64,000 nucleotides of DNA from contig NC_004722.1 in assembly GCF_000007825.1 (NCBI RefSeq), positions 2,706,501 through 2,770,500 of the forward strand. Reading direction: 5' to 3'. The stretch comes from Bacillus cereus ATCC 14579 (GTDB lineage: Bacteria; Bacillota; Bacilli; Bacillales; Bacillaceae_G). A program made the translations under genes and the position numbers. The notes beneath the pieces are model-generated. The model was not told the origin of the DNA, did no database searches, and worked only from the letters and a program-made list of their open reading frames with translations. Positions 26,243-34,383 of this stretch are shown here, piece by piece; the stretch's first letter is position 1, and each line of letters starts with the position of its first letter.

Positions 26243-26340
26243 AGTGAAACTTTAATCAGTGGGGGTTTTGTTCATCTCCCACTGATCATCAGCCCTCACC
26301 AATCGGACTTTTACGGGCAGCCCGACAAATAGCTGGATAA
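26239..26340. repeat. bcr1-like repeat, complete copy (copy C)
   Basis: About 100 bases with two internal hairpins (CAGTGGGGG...CTCCCACTG at 26257-26284, and TCGG...CCGA with GGGCAGCCC at 26303-26325), bounded by a 13-base direct repeat GATAAAGTGAAAC at 26238-26250 and 26336-26348. From memory this resembles bcr1, the dispersed non-coding repeat of the B. cereus group. It overlaps the stop codon of the DUF3889 gene. Confidence 0.75.
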
Positions 26341-26345
26341 AGTGA

Positions 26346-26380
26346 AACCCCCACTGTTAAAAACAGACACAGTGGGGGTT
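26346..26380. terminator. terminator between the bcr1-like repeat and the Pr6Pr gene
   Basis: AACCCCCACTGT and ACAGTGGGGGTT are perfect 12-base arms. It begins inside the second GATAAAGTGAAAC copy and lies 10 bases past the stop of the minus-strand membrane protein gene. Confidence 0.7.
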
Positions 26381-26389
26381 CTTGCATTT

Positions 26390-27013
26390 CTAAAATTCTT
26401 TTCTAAAGTTTCGATTCCCTAAAAATCTTACCAATATACAAATAGCACCAATTACAACTGCTATCCCTATACTGTATAAAAGTACTTTACCATATCCACC
26501 TATTCTCGGATCTAAAAACGGATATGGATACCAATTCACGATTGGACCACGTATTAAGCTATATACAACGTAAAAAAATGGGAATAAAAGCCAACTTGCA
26601 GCTTGTTTCCAAGTGATTTTCTTAATAGGTGGATTTAAAATCCAATCTAAAAGCATTGTAATCGGCATGATATAATGTAGCACAGTATTTACCCATGGTA
26701 TTGCCGTTTGAAGTGATTCTTCTAACCCTCTTAATAATAAAAAATAAATGAGTCCAGTCGTAAGTATGTATACCGTTGCTGCACCACGAAGTATACCAAA
26801 CTGTTCTGAGCGACCAAATGTAGCTGTTCCGATACTACTTAAAAGGAGAATACATGCAACTAAAATGTTACTTTCGATAGTGAAGAAACTAAAAAAGTTA
26901 ACTGGGTTGAACGGTTTCACTTGTGCCCGTATTATAAATTGCGTAATGATTGTACTAAATGCTAGAAGGCTTAAACATAGTCTAAATAAAGATAAAATTT
27001 TTTCATCTTTCAT
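26390..27013 (-). CDS. Pr6Pr family membrane protein
   Basis: A 207-residue membrane protein with six predicted helices; the stretches SFFTIESNILVACILLLSS and YIMPITMLLDWILNPP with a later PYPFLDP are typical of the Pr6Pr (FAR-17a/AIG1-like) family. Function unknown. AAAAGGAGG before ATG 27013 sets the start; a longer frame goes back to 27064 inside the upstream gene. It follows the serine hydrolase gene by 16 bases. Confidence 0.8.
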   Translation of the reverse strand: MKDEKILSLFRLCLSLLAFSTIITQFIIRAQVKPFNPVNFFSFFTIESNILVACILLLSSIGTATFGRSEQFGILRGAATVYILTTGLIYFLLLRGLEESLQTAIPWVNTVLHYIMPITMLLDWILNPPIKKITWKQAASWLLFPFFYVVYSLIRGPIVNWYPYPFLDPRIGGYGKVLLYSIGIAVVIGAICILVRFLGNRNFRKEF

Positions 27014-27029
27014 ACATTCCCTCCTTTTC

Positions 27030-27947
27030 TTATATATAATTAGAACTTCCCTGTACATGCTCAATAAATAATTTTAACGGAACGAGCCCACGTTTTGGCA
27101 TATGACTACTTATAATAGCTACTACTTCTAATTGAGGAATGATAACGATGTATTGTCCGCCGTATCCCATAGCGAAATATATACAATACGGTATGTGAAA
27201 TCTTTCGTTATGTAATACCCACCAGTGATATCCATATGCGCCCACATGTTCATATGTTTCAAATTGCGCCCTACTTGACTCTTCTAACCATTTCGCTGAT
27301 ACAATTTCTTTTTCATTCCAATATCCATTTTGCAAACATAATTTTCCTAATTTTAATAAATCGGTAGATTTCATTTTCATACCGAAGCCACCTACATATA
27401 TACCCTGCGGATCTTGTTGCCACTCGTATTCGTTAATTTTTAATGGATCAAATAAATATTTCTTTGCAAACCGCTCTGTCGACATTCCAGTAGCTTCTTG
27501 AATAATATAGCTCAGTAAATGAGAAGAACCTGAATTATAATTCATTTTTGTAGCAGGTTCTTCAATTATTGGCTTCTCTAATATGTACTGTACCCAGTTC
27601 TCTGATTCTACAAAGTCATTTGGGAATACTACTCCATTCCCAAACTCTTTCCAGCCCTCACCAGTAGTCATTGTTAATAAGTGATATAGCGTTAAATCAT
27701 GTTTTTCCCCAGGTACATTTTCAATCCACTCTGTAATTGATGTATGTATATCATTTATATAGCCCTTATCAATTGCAATACCAATTAATAAAGATACGAT
27801 ACTTTTTGTAATCGAATTTATTTTATATAAATTATTTGCACATTCGGGTGTTTTATAATACTCAGTTGTTAATTCCCCTTTTTGATAAACAAGAAATGTA
27901 TTCACTTTTTTCTTTTCGAATTTATTTTCTAGTTGCTTGAAATCCAA
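27030..27947 (-). CDS. beta-lactamase-like serine hydrolase (penicillin-binding protein class C type)
   Basis: A 305-residue protein of the serine beta-lactamase/class C PBP-like group. The catalytic SxxK is in INSITKSIVS, the YxN motif in KMNYNSGSSH, and GYGGQ near the C-terminus takes the KTG place. There is no signal peptide, so it is probably a cytoplasmic esterase or amidase rather than a resistance enzyme. ATG 27962 is part of the GGAGGT site; TTG 27947 seven bases later is the better start. Confidence 0.8.
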   Translation of the reverse strand: MDFKQLENKFEKKKVNTFLVYQKGELTTEYYKTPECANNLYKINSITKSIVSLLIGIAIDKGYINDIHTSITEWIENVPGEKHDLTLYHLLTMTTGEGWKEFGNGVVFPNDFVESENWVQYILEKPIIEEPATKMNYNSGSSHLLSYIIQEATGMSTERFAKKYLFDPLKINEYEWQQDPQGIYVGGFGMKMKSTDLLKLGKLCLQNGYWNEKEIVSAKWLEESSRAQFETYEHVGAYGYHWWVLHNERFHIPYCIYFAMGYGGQYIVIIPQLEVVAIISSHMPKRGLVPLKLFIEHVQGSSNYI

Positions 27948-28024
27948 AAACTTTACCTCCATTTAAATAGTTACTCCATTTATTATATCTTGTTCCTTCA
28001 TTTTAAACATAATTGTGCTCAAAT

Positions 28025-28068
28025 AAAAATAAACCTGTCAGCCATAATGAACTGACAGGTTTATTTTT
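28025..28068 (-). terminator. terminator of the kyn operon
   Basis: AAAAATAAACCTGTCA and TGACAGGTTTATTTTT are perfect 16-base arms; the first bases of the stem touch the kynA stop codon. Confidence 0.9.
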
Positions 28069-28906
28069 ATAATTTTGTACGAACATTCCAAAGCTCCGGG
28101 AAGAATTGTTGATCAAGTACTCGCTTTAAATAAGAAACACCGGAGGATCCACCTGTACCCATTTTATGTCCAATAATTCTTTCTACTGTTTTCATATGAC
28201 GGAAACGCCATTGTTGTAGCCAGTCTTCAATATCAATCAATTTTTCAGCAAGCTGATATAAATTCCAATATTTTTTCACATCCGCATACACTTCCAACCA
28301 TGCTGCTTCTACTGTTGCATCTTCTTCATAAGGCTGCGTAATATCACGGTTTAACACATCTTTATGAATAGGGAATCCTTCTTTTACTAATGCTTGAATC
28401 GCGACATCATATAGACTTGGTGCATGTAGCGCTTTATGAAGTCGTGCATGTAATTCTGGATCCTTTTCATAAATTTTTAATGCGTGTGGCGTTTTATAGC
28501 CAAGTGCATACTCAATCATACGATATTGATACGATTGAAAACCTGAAGCTTGACCGAGTGAGTCACGAAACTCAATATATTCTGATGGTGTTAATGTCGC
28601 AAGAATATCCCAAGATTGAATAATTTGAGACTGAATTTTTGATACACGTGCTAACATTTTAAAAGCTGGTTGTAATTTATCTTGTTTAATAAATTCAATC
28701 GCCGCATTTAGCTCATGTAAAATGAGCTTCATCCAAAGCTCACTTGCTTGGTGAATAACGATAAATAACATTTCATCATGATGGTCCGATAATCTTTTTT
28801 GAGAAGATAGTAAACTATCTAATTGTAAATACTCCCCATACGTCATATTCTCTTTAAAATCCGTATGAATCCCTTTTTCCATAATTACTTTTTCATTTTC
28901 TTTCAT
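28067..28906 (-). CDS. kynA: tryptophan 2,3-dioxygenase
   Basis: A 279-residue heme dioxygenase that opens the indole ring of L-tryptophan to N-formylkynurenine, the first step of the kynurenine route. Conserved stretches: [53 protein letters not shown] (with a likely heme or substrate-contact His) and [11 protein letters not shown]. Last gene of the kynU-kynB-kynA operon. A TTG at 28915 also lies in frame, but it is only three bases after the AAAGGGG site; ATG 28906 gives the usual family length. Confidence 0.95.
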   Translation of the reverse strand: MKENEKVIMEKGIHTDFKENMTYGEYLQLDSLLSSQKRLSDHHDEMLFIVIHQASELWMKLILHELNAAIEFIKQDKLQPAFKMLARVSKIQSQIIQSWDILATLTPSEYIEFRDSLGQASGFQSYQYRMIEYALGYKTPHALKIYEKDPELHARLHKALHAPSLYDVAIQALVKEGFPIHKDVLNRDITQPYEEDATVEAAWLEVYADVKKYWNLYQLAEKLIDIEDWLQQWRFRHMKTVERIIGHKMGTGGSSGVSYLKRVLDQQFFPELWNVRTKL

Positions 28907-28938
28907 ATTAGCCAAACGCCCCTTTTATATGATTCTAC

Positions 28939-29568
28939 TTATATTGGTCTAATAACGGCTCGAACTGGACTTCCATCTGCATCAGTTAATGCAAGTGGTA
29001 ATGCAATAAGTTCATAATCACCGTCTGCTACATGATCTAGTACGACATTTTCTAAAATATGAATTCCATGTTTAAATAATTGATGATGCGCTGCTAATTC
29101 TTTATCATCTAGCGGATCAACTGATGGTACATCTACTCCGATTAAACGAATACCTTTCTCTGAAAGAAACGACGCTATGTCTGCACGTAAATGAGGGATC
29201 ACCTCTGGAAATTCTTCAGCTTTTCCATGTGAAGATGTACGTAATAATAATCGTTCTACACCTTCTAAATGAAAGCTTTCTAATTCCTTTTTCCCGATGC
29301 TTTCAAGATTAGAAACGTCAATAATCCGTGCTGGGCCAACATAAACTTGAACATCTAAATCCAATACTTTCTTTCCATCATTATCAAAATGAAATGGTGC
29401 ATCAATATGAGTGCCTGTATGAATACTCATCGTTAACTTTCCGACATTTACTGAGCCACTTTCTTCTTTTGACCATGAAACTTCATACGAGAACGGTGTG
29501 TCTCCTGGCCACGTTGCAATATTATTATTTAGCGGTTGTGAAATATCAATCCACTCTGATGTTTTCAT
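28939..29568 (-). CDS. kynB: kynurenine formamidase
   Basis: A 209-residue cyclase-family amidohydrolase that turns N-formylkynurenine into kynurenine and formate. The metal-binding signature HTGTHIDAPFHFD is intact, and GVDVPSVDPLD follows as in KynB. It starts two bases after the kynU stop and is 32 bases before kynA, so translation is probably coupled. Confidence 0.95.
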   Translation of the reverse strand: MKTSEWIDISQPLNNNIATWPGDTPFSYEVSWSKEESGSVNVGKLTMSIHTGTHIDAPFHFDNDGKKVLDLDVQVYVGPARIIDVSNLESIGKKELESFHLEGVERLLLRTSSHGKAEEFPEVIPHLRADIASFLSEKGIRLIGVDVPSVDPLDDKELAAHHQLFKHGIHILENVVLDHVADGDYELIALPLALTDADGSPVRAVIRPI

Positions 29569-29570
29569 AT

Positions 29571-30857
29571 TTATGCCACAACCTCTCGCTTATTTTCAAA
29601 CTGCTTATACTCTTCATTTTTCATAATTTTCTTTAATATTTGTACAGATTTCCACACTTCTTCGTATGTGTTATATAAAGCGACCGGCGCAAGTCTCACC
29701 CCATTTGGCGCTCTAAAATCTGGAATTACTCCATTTGCTTTTAGTGCTTTACATATACGTGCTGCTTCTGCATGCTCTAAATAAATGTGCCCGCCTCGTT
29801 TTTCATCCTCTAATGGATTTCCAATTGTAAATTCGAAATCTTTTAATTCATGTCCAATTAAATTCAGCATGTATCTCGTAATATGTAAAGATTTCTCACG
29901 TAAACGTTCAATACCAGCATCTTTGAAAATTTCAAGTGAACCAATTAATGGTGCTGTACTTAATACGTGCGGTGTACCAATTTGATAAGCACCTGCATGA
30001 TCAGCAGCTGTTAATGTATGCTCCATATCAAACTGTTTATCTTTTCTAGAACTAAACCATCCAGACAATCCTGGCAGTCTATTAAAATGTTTACTATTTA
30101 CATAAAGGCCTGCAACACTACCCGGTCCTGCATTTAAATATTTATAATTGCACCAAACAGCAAAATCGACATCCCAATCTTTGAAATGATGCGGAATAGA
30201 TCCTATTGAATGGCATAAATCAAATCCAATGTGAATGCCGCGTTTATGAGCTTCCGTTGTTAAACGTTTCATATCAAGAATTTGACCACTTCTATATAAA
30301 ACAGAAGGTAATAAAATTAAAGCGATATCATCTTCCATCGCATGGATAATATCTTCTTCAGAAAGTGTTCTACCATCTCGGCTTTTCACTCTTACTAAAT
30401 GCTCCTCTGGATCTAATCCTTTTAAACGAATTTGACTTTGAAGTGCATAAATATCTGATGGGAAAGTTAATTCATCCGCAAGTATTTTTGTACGTATTCC
30501 TTTTGGTTCGTAAAACGTCGCAATAACTTGGTGTATATTTGTAGTTGTAGAACCGGTTACAATAGTTTCTTCCGGTAAAGCACCAATAAGAGGGGCTGTA
30601 AGTTTACCTAATTTCTCTGAAAGGAAAAACCACGGGTGCTCACCTTCTGTCCAGCCGTCAATGCCATACTCTTTCCACGAATCTAGCAACGTAAGTAATG
30701 ATTTCTCTGCTCTTTTTGAAAGTAGCCCTAATGAGTTTCCATCTAAATATATAGTACCTTCTTTTTTATAGAATTCAGTTTGAAAATCTTTCAGTTCATC
30801 ATGTTTATCACATTCAAGCGCATACTCATAAGTTGGTTGAAATGGTTCTTTATACAT
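29571..30857 (-). CDS. kynU: kynureninase
   Basis: A 428-residue PLP enzyme that cleaves kynurenine to anthranilate and alanine. The PLP Lys is in [14 protein letters not shown], and [20 protein letters not shown] and [12 protein letters not shown] line the cofactor site in fold-type I enzymes. First gene of the operon, with GAAGGTGA before the ATG and a promoter about 45 bases upstream. With kynB and kynA the whole path from tryptophan to anthranilate is covered. Confidence 0.96.
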   Translation of the reverse strand: MYKEPFQPTYEYALECDKHDELKDFQTEFYKKEGTIYLDGNSLGLLSKRAEKSLLTLLDSWKEYGIDGWTEGEHPWFFLSEKLGKLTAPLIGALPEETIVTGSTTTNIHQVIATFYEPKGIRTKILADELTFPSDIYALQSQIRLKGLDPEEHLVRVKSRDGRTLSEEDIIHAMEDDIALILLPSVLYRSGQILDMKRLTTEAHKRGIHIGFDLCHSIGSIPHHFKDWDVDFAVWCNYKYLNAGPGSVAGLYVNSKHFNRLPGLSGWFSSRKDKQFDMEHTLTAADHAGAYQIGTPHVLSTAPLIGSLEIFKDAGIERLREKSLHITRYMLNLIGHELKDFEFTIGNPLEDEKRGGHIYLEHAEAARICKALKANGVIPDFRAPNGVRLAPVALYNTYEEVWKSVQILKKIMKNEEYKQFENKREVVA

Positions 30858-30901
30858 GGTGTCACCTTCTCTTAATTTTCTTTTTATTCTAACTAATTGA
30901 A

Positions 30902-30931
30902 ATATATCACCTTAATTGATACAACGTCAAT
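30902..30931 (-). promoter_or_regulatory. kynU operon promoter
   Basis: On the minus strand TTGACG, an 18-base spacer and TATATT form a good sigma-A promoter, with the -10 about 45 bases before kynU. Its -35 lies 15 bases from the -35 of the divergent TetR gene promoter. Confidence 0.65.
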
Positions 30932-30945
30932 GATATTATGTCAGT

Positions 30946-30974
30946 TGACTTTATATATGAACTTCTTTTACAAT
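30946..30974 (+). promoter_or_regulatory. promoter of the TetR-family regulator gene
   Basis: TTGACT, a 17-base spacer, then TACAAT, 43 bases upstream of the TTG start. Confidence 0.65.
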
Positions 30975-31016
30975 ACAGTTATATTTTCAGATATTTCAGT
31001 ATAAAGAGGTGATTCT

Positions 31017-31628
31017 TTGAAAAACTCTACTCTTTCATCAAGAAAACACCGCTCCTTAGAAACGAAGAAGAAACTATTACACTCTGGTTACACTATTTTT
31101 ATAAATAATGGATTTCAAAAAACGACAATTACACAAATTATTAAACATGCAGAAACTGGTTACGGAACAGCATATGTATACTTCAAAAACAAAGATGATC
31201 TCCTAATTAGTTTAATGGAAGATGTTATGAATCGTTTTTATAATATCGCTGAGCGCTCTTTTTCTCCACAAACAAAAGAGGAAGCACGTATAATGATCCA
31301 AAATCAAGTTAGAGCATTCCTGCAATTAGCAAATGAAGAACGCGCTATTTTGCAAGTTGTAGAGGAAGCGATAGGATTATCAAGAGAAATACGGCAAAAA
31401 TGGGATGAGATTCGGGAACGTTTTATAACAAGCATTAAACAGGATATTACTTACTCTCAAGAAAGTGGATTAGCACCACCTAATTTAAATAAAGAGATTG
31501 TAGCACGCGGTTGGTTCTCGATGAATGAATCGTTTCTTTGGACTATTACGCAAAATGACAAAAAGATTAACTTAGAGGAAATTGTGTATACGTTAACGGA
31601 GATATATACGACCGGGTTATATAAATAG
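31017..31628 (+). CDS. TetR/AcrR family transcriptional regulator next to the kyn operon
   Basis: A 203-residue regulator. The N-terminal helix-turn-helix spans about residues 14-60 (TKKKLLHSGYTIFINNGFQK, then GYGTAYVYFKNKDDLL); the helical C-terminal domain would bind a ligand. It is divergent from kynU with face-to-face promoters, so it likely controls the kyn operon and itself, with a tryptophan-route metabolite as effector (inference). TTG start after AGAGGTGA. Confidence 0.85.
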   Translation: MKNSTLSSRKHRSLETKKKLLHSGYTIFINNGFQKTTITQIIKHAETGYGTAYVYFKNKDDLLISLMEDVMNRFYNIAERSFSPQTKEEARIMIQNQVRAFLQLANEERAILQVVEEAIGLSREIRQKWDEIRERFITSIKQDITYSQESGLAPPNLNKEIVARGWFSMNESFLWTITQNDKKINLEEIVYTLTEIYTTGLYK

Positions 31629-31656
31629 CACACCTTCAATAAGGAAGGTGTGTTAT
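31629..31656 (+). terminator. terminator of the TetR-family gene
   Basis: CACACCTTC and GAAGGTGTG pair around AATAAG; a T-rich tail follows. It directly follows the stop codon. Confidence 0.75.
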
Positions 31657-31663
31657 TTTACAT

Positions 31664-32101
31664 CTATAAAAATATATTAACTGGGTATGGTAGCGCTAAA
31701 GTAGGCTTTTCAGAAAATGAGAAATATTGTAGTTTTAAAGATTCACCATCTATCGATTTCAGTTTTCCACTAGTAATTTCACATTCAAACACAACAACAA
31801 TATATTCTACTTGATCGCCATTCGGATATATATGACGGAACCTTTCCCCTCCAAATACCCCTTTTTGTTTTTTTACTTGCACTTTCAAACCCGTTTCTTC
31901 CCACACTTCACGAACTACCGCTTCTTCTGGAGTTTCTCCAGGCTCAATTGCTCCAGCTGGCAAACTCCAGTATTCTCCGCCAGGATATTGAAATAAGATT
32001 TCTCCCTGCTCGTTTTTAATAACTGCAGCTACACTTGGCATGAATATTAGTTCATGTCCTAATTGCTCCCGGATTTTTTTATAATATAGCGACATCGACA
32101 T
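31664..32101 (-). CDS. NUDIX hydrolase
   Basis: A 145-residue pyrophosphohydrolase with a complete Nudix box: G-x5-E-x7-REVWEETGL within AGAIEPGETPEEAVVREVWE. Such enzymes cleave nucleoside diphosphate derivatives; this one has an ADP-ribose/8-oxo type layout but its substrate is open. The GTG at 32116 is in the GGGAGAG ribosome site; ATG 32101 is the likely start. Confidence 0.86.
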   Translation of the reverse strand: MSMSLYYKKIREQLGHELIFMPSVAAVIKNEQGEILFQYPGGEYWSLPAGAIEPGETPEEAVVREVWEETGLKVQVKKQKGVFGGERFRHIYPNGDQVEYIVVVFECEITSGKLKSIDGESLKLQYFSFSEKPTLALPYPVNIFL

Positions 32102-32197
32102 ATAATTCTCTCCCACTCCATTAATGAATAACTGTATTTTCTGACATATATTCTATAATAATACCAATAACAATTTCTATATAGAAAGGATAAGAAA

Positions 32198-33001
32198 ATG
32201 ACCCAAGTACAACTAGTAAATAGCTTTCTATCATTTTTAGGTACGACAAAACAGCCTACTAACTTAAAGTTTTTAAATGAGCTTATTAAAGCTCATCAAG
32301 AAAAAATAAAATGGGAAACCCTTACTAAAATAATTGACTGGGAAAAGGGGAATGAAACAGGTAATTATTTTCCTTCCATTGAGACATACATAAACCGTAT
32401 TACAACAAAAGGTCTGGGCGGTACTTGTTGGACTCACTCGATTGGATTCCATTGGTTATTATCAAATCTTGGTTTTGATGTTCAATATATGTATATGGAC
32501 CCCGGACATTTATGCTTACGGGTTAACTTAGACCAACCTTATTATGTTGATGTTGGTTACTGTGCACCTTTATTCCAAGCTTACCCACTTTATGAATCAT
32601 TTCAAGTAAGTAATGTAAGAGAAACTTTCACTTATGAAGTCTCAAATAATAAGATTGAAATTACTAGAAATCCAGGTCCCACAAAAACCTTACACATAGA
32701 ACCAATACACTTATCAAATATGAAAGAACTTATTTCAAGGTCTAACGATTGGCGTACATCTCCTGTATTAAAGAAAATTCAGATTTTCGGTTATATCAAT
32801 GGCATTCCGACTTCTATAAATGATAATGTTTTAAAACAATATTTCCAAGGTAAGAAAAGAGAACAAATCATTACATCTTCTGAACTTAATTATTGGATAA
32901 CAGAAAGGTTTTGTGTTGATAAAGAAATATATGAAAGAGCTATTGAGATTTTCAATGAAAAATCTTCAAACAGTAAAAGCGTTACTCATGAGATTGAGTA
33001 A
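32198..33001 (+). CDS. arylamine N-acetyltransferase family protein
   Basis: A 267-residue NAT-fold protein with the Cys-His-Asp triad in place: Cys77 in LGGTCWTHS, His104 in DPGHLCLRV and Asp118 in YYVDVGYCAP. NATs acetylate arylamines and hydrazines with acetyl-CoA; some members act in natural-product release. The usual RGG before the Cys is LGG here. Its last codons form one arm of its own terminator. GAAAGGA precedes the start. Confidence 0.85.
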   Translation: MTQVQLVNSFLSFLGTTKQPTNLKFLNELIKAHQEKIKWETLTKIIDWEKGNETGNYFPSIETYINRITTKGLGGTCWTHSIGFHWLLSNLGFDVQYMYMDPGHLCLRVNLDQPYYVDVGYCAPLFQAYPLYESFQVSNVRETFTYEVSNNKIEITRNPGPTKTLHIEPIHLSNMKELISRSNDWRTSPVLKKIQIFGYINGIPTSINDNVLKQYFQGKKREQIITSSELNYWITERFCVDKEIYERAIEIFNEKSSNSKSVTHEIE

Positions 33002-33010
33002 CGCTTTTAC
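32973..33010 (+). terminator. terminator overlapping the NAT gene end
   Basis: GTAAAAGCGTTACTCA and TGAGTAACGCTTTTAC are perfect 16-base arms; the left arm encodes the protein's C-terminus. Confidence 0.8.
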
Positions 33011-33028
33011 CTTAATATATTTTTAATA

Positions 33029-33487
33029 TTAATCTTCTTTATGATAAGCAGCTTCTACACATTCTGCTAGACGCTCCATTTGTTCCATAGTTAAACCTCG
33101 TGATATCCAGCCTGTTAACTTATACATCATTTTATAATAAAAATTACTAGGTTCATATTCTGAAATTAATGTTAGTGCTGTACCTTCCTCATCTTCTTCT
33201 AACATATAAGTCATTGCTGAATATCCTTGCTTCATTTCACTACCAAGTGAAATAATATGCGGTGCATCGTATTCAAGGATTTCTACTTCAGCCTCGAATA
33301 TTTTCTTACCGACTTTTTGAACAGTAATATATTTATCTCCTACACGTGGATTCTCTTTATCCATATTTGAAGGATAGCGATTTTCTATTATAAACGTATT
33401 CCATTCTTTTATTTTTTCATCTTCTATTATATAGTCACATACAATATCCATTGGTGCTTTTATTACTATTTCAATTGCAAAACTCAT
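33029..33487 (-). CDS. SRPBCC (START/Bet v1-like) family protein
   Basis: A 152-residue helix-grip protein: MSFAIEIVIKAPMDIVCDYIIEDEKIKEW is the standard first strand-helix pair, and the long last helix (TMEQMERLAECVEAAYHKED) closes the fold. It would hold a hydrophobic ligand; function unknown. GAGGGGC before ATG 33487 sets the start over an upstream ATG at 33517. Confidence 0.78.
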   Translation of the reverse strand: MSFAIEIVIKAPMDIVCDYIIEDEKIKEWNTFIIENRYPSNMDKENPRVGDKYITVQKVGKKIFEAEVEILEYDAPHIISLGSEMKQGYSAMTYMLEEDEEGTALTLISEYEPSNFYYKMMYKLTGWISRGLTMEQMERLAECVEAAYHKED

Positions 33488-33635
33488 TATACTGCCCCTC
33501 TCAAATACCCTATCCATTTCTATTTAACTAAATCATTATGCCATATTTTATATAGTGAAATACAAGTAGAATTTTAACTTTTTATTGTGAGGGGGATTCA
33601 ATAAATAATCATTTTTTATTAATTTAAAAACTTAT

Positions 33636-33875
33636 TCATACAAAATATTTTATTAAAGATACAACAATTAAAAACAAAGCCACGAGTAGTAAAGCAATCC
33701 CTATACTTCTATTTTCTTTTTCGTTATTTTTTAAATTTTGCACTCCTAAACTAACTAACATAATCCCTATAAGCGTTTGTAAAATTAGCATACTCTGTTC
33801 CGAAACATCATTCCAACTATAAATGGAATACCCCATTACAATAATTGCAAGTACAATCGTTAAGATCCTATTCAT
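33636..33875 (-). CDS. small membrane protein, DUF3953-like
   Basis: A 79-residue protein with three hydrophobic segments (about 2-17, 28-47 and 57-78) and a polar loop LKNNEKENRS. It looks like the DUF3953 family of Bacillus. The frame extends far upstream, across a terminator, so the start is ATG 33875, which follows GGAAGGA. Function unknown. Confidence 0.7.
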   Translation of the reverse strand: MNRILTIVLAIIVMGYSIYSWNDVSEQSMLILQTLIGIMLVSLGVQNLKNNEKENRSIGIALLLVALFLIVVSLIKYFV

Positions 33876-33892
33876 ATGAAAATCCTTCCTAT

Positions 33893-33926
33893 AAAAAAAG
33901 AAGCCACTAAGTTTCCTTAGTGGTTT
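33893..33926 (-). terminator. terminator of the DUF3977-like gene
   Basis: CCACTAAG and CTTAGTGG with a 4-base loop and a run of seven T on the minus strand. It separates this gene from the small membrane protein gene. Confidence 0.75.
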
Positions 33927-34011
33927 TATTAACAATTTATATTTAGTAAAATTACTTTTTATGAGTTTGATATAAGTCAATAGAATTTCCTGGCCAATAT
34001 AACTATGTATG

Positions 34012-34269
34012 TTAGCATACTTTTTCTTTATTCAGTCTACTTACAATTCCAACTATAAATTTATATTCAATCCTCTTCTTCTTAATCTTTTTAAATCCTT
34101 CTTTCGTATCAAAAATTAAACACGTTTTCCGAAACCACATTCGTACATATAGTGACTCAAAATAAATAGGTTTTATAATTCCTCGTTCTTCAAATTCAGT
34201 TCCATCTTTATTTTCGGTTTCTGTTCGAACGAACCACCTATTTCCGAAGCCAATTTCAATATACTTCAC
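34012..34269 (-). CDS. DUF3977 family protein
   Basis: An 85-residue protein: KYIEIGFGNRWFVRTETE at the start and ERGIIKPIYFESLYVRMWFR in the middle are the features of DUF3977, an uncharacterised Bacillus family; a basic tail follows. AAGGGGG precedes the ATG. Monocistronic. Confidence 0.7.
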   Translation of the reverse strand: MKYIEIGFGNRWFVRTETENKDGTEFEERGIIKPIYFESLYVRMWFRKTCLIFDTKEGFKKIKKKRIEYKFIVGIVSRLNKEKVC

Positions 34270-34354
34270 ATAAGTCCCCCTTCCGGGAATTATTTTCTAA
34301 CAATTCTATTATTTCCCCGGTAAGCGCACATTCCGACAGAACATGAGCCCACAA

Positions 34355-34383
34355 AGAAAAAGTAGATTACAAAAATCTACTTT
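34355..34383 (-). terminator. terminator of acoR
   Basis: AAAGTAGATT and AATCTACTTT pair around five bases, with a T run on the minus strand; the stem starts at the acoR stop codon. Confidence 0.75.
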
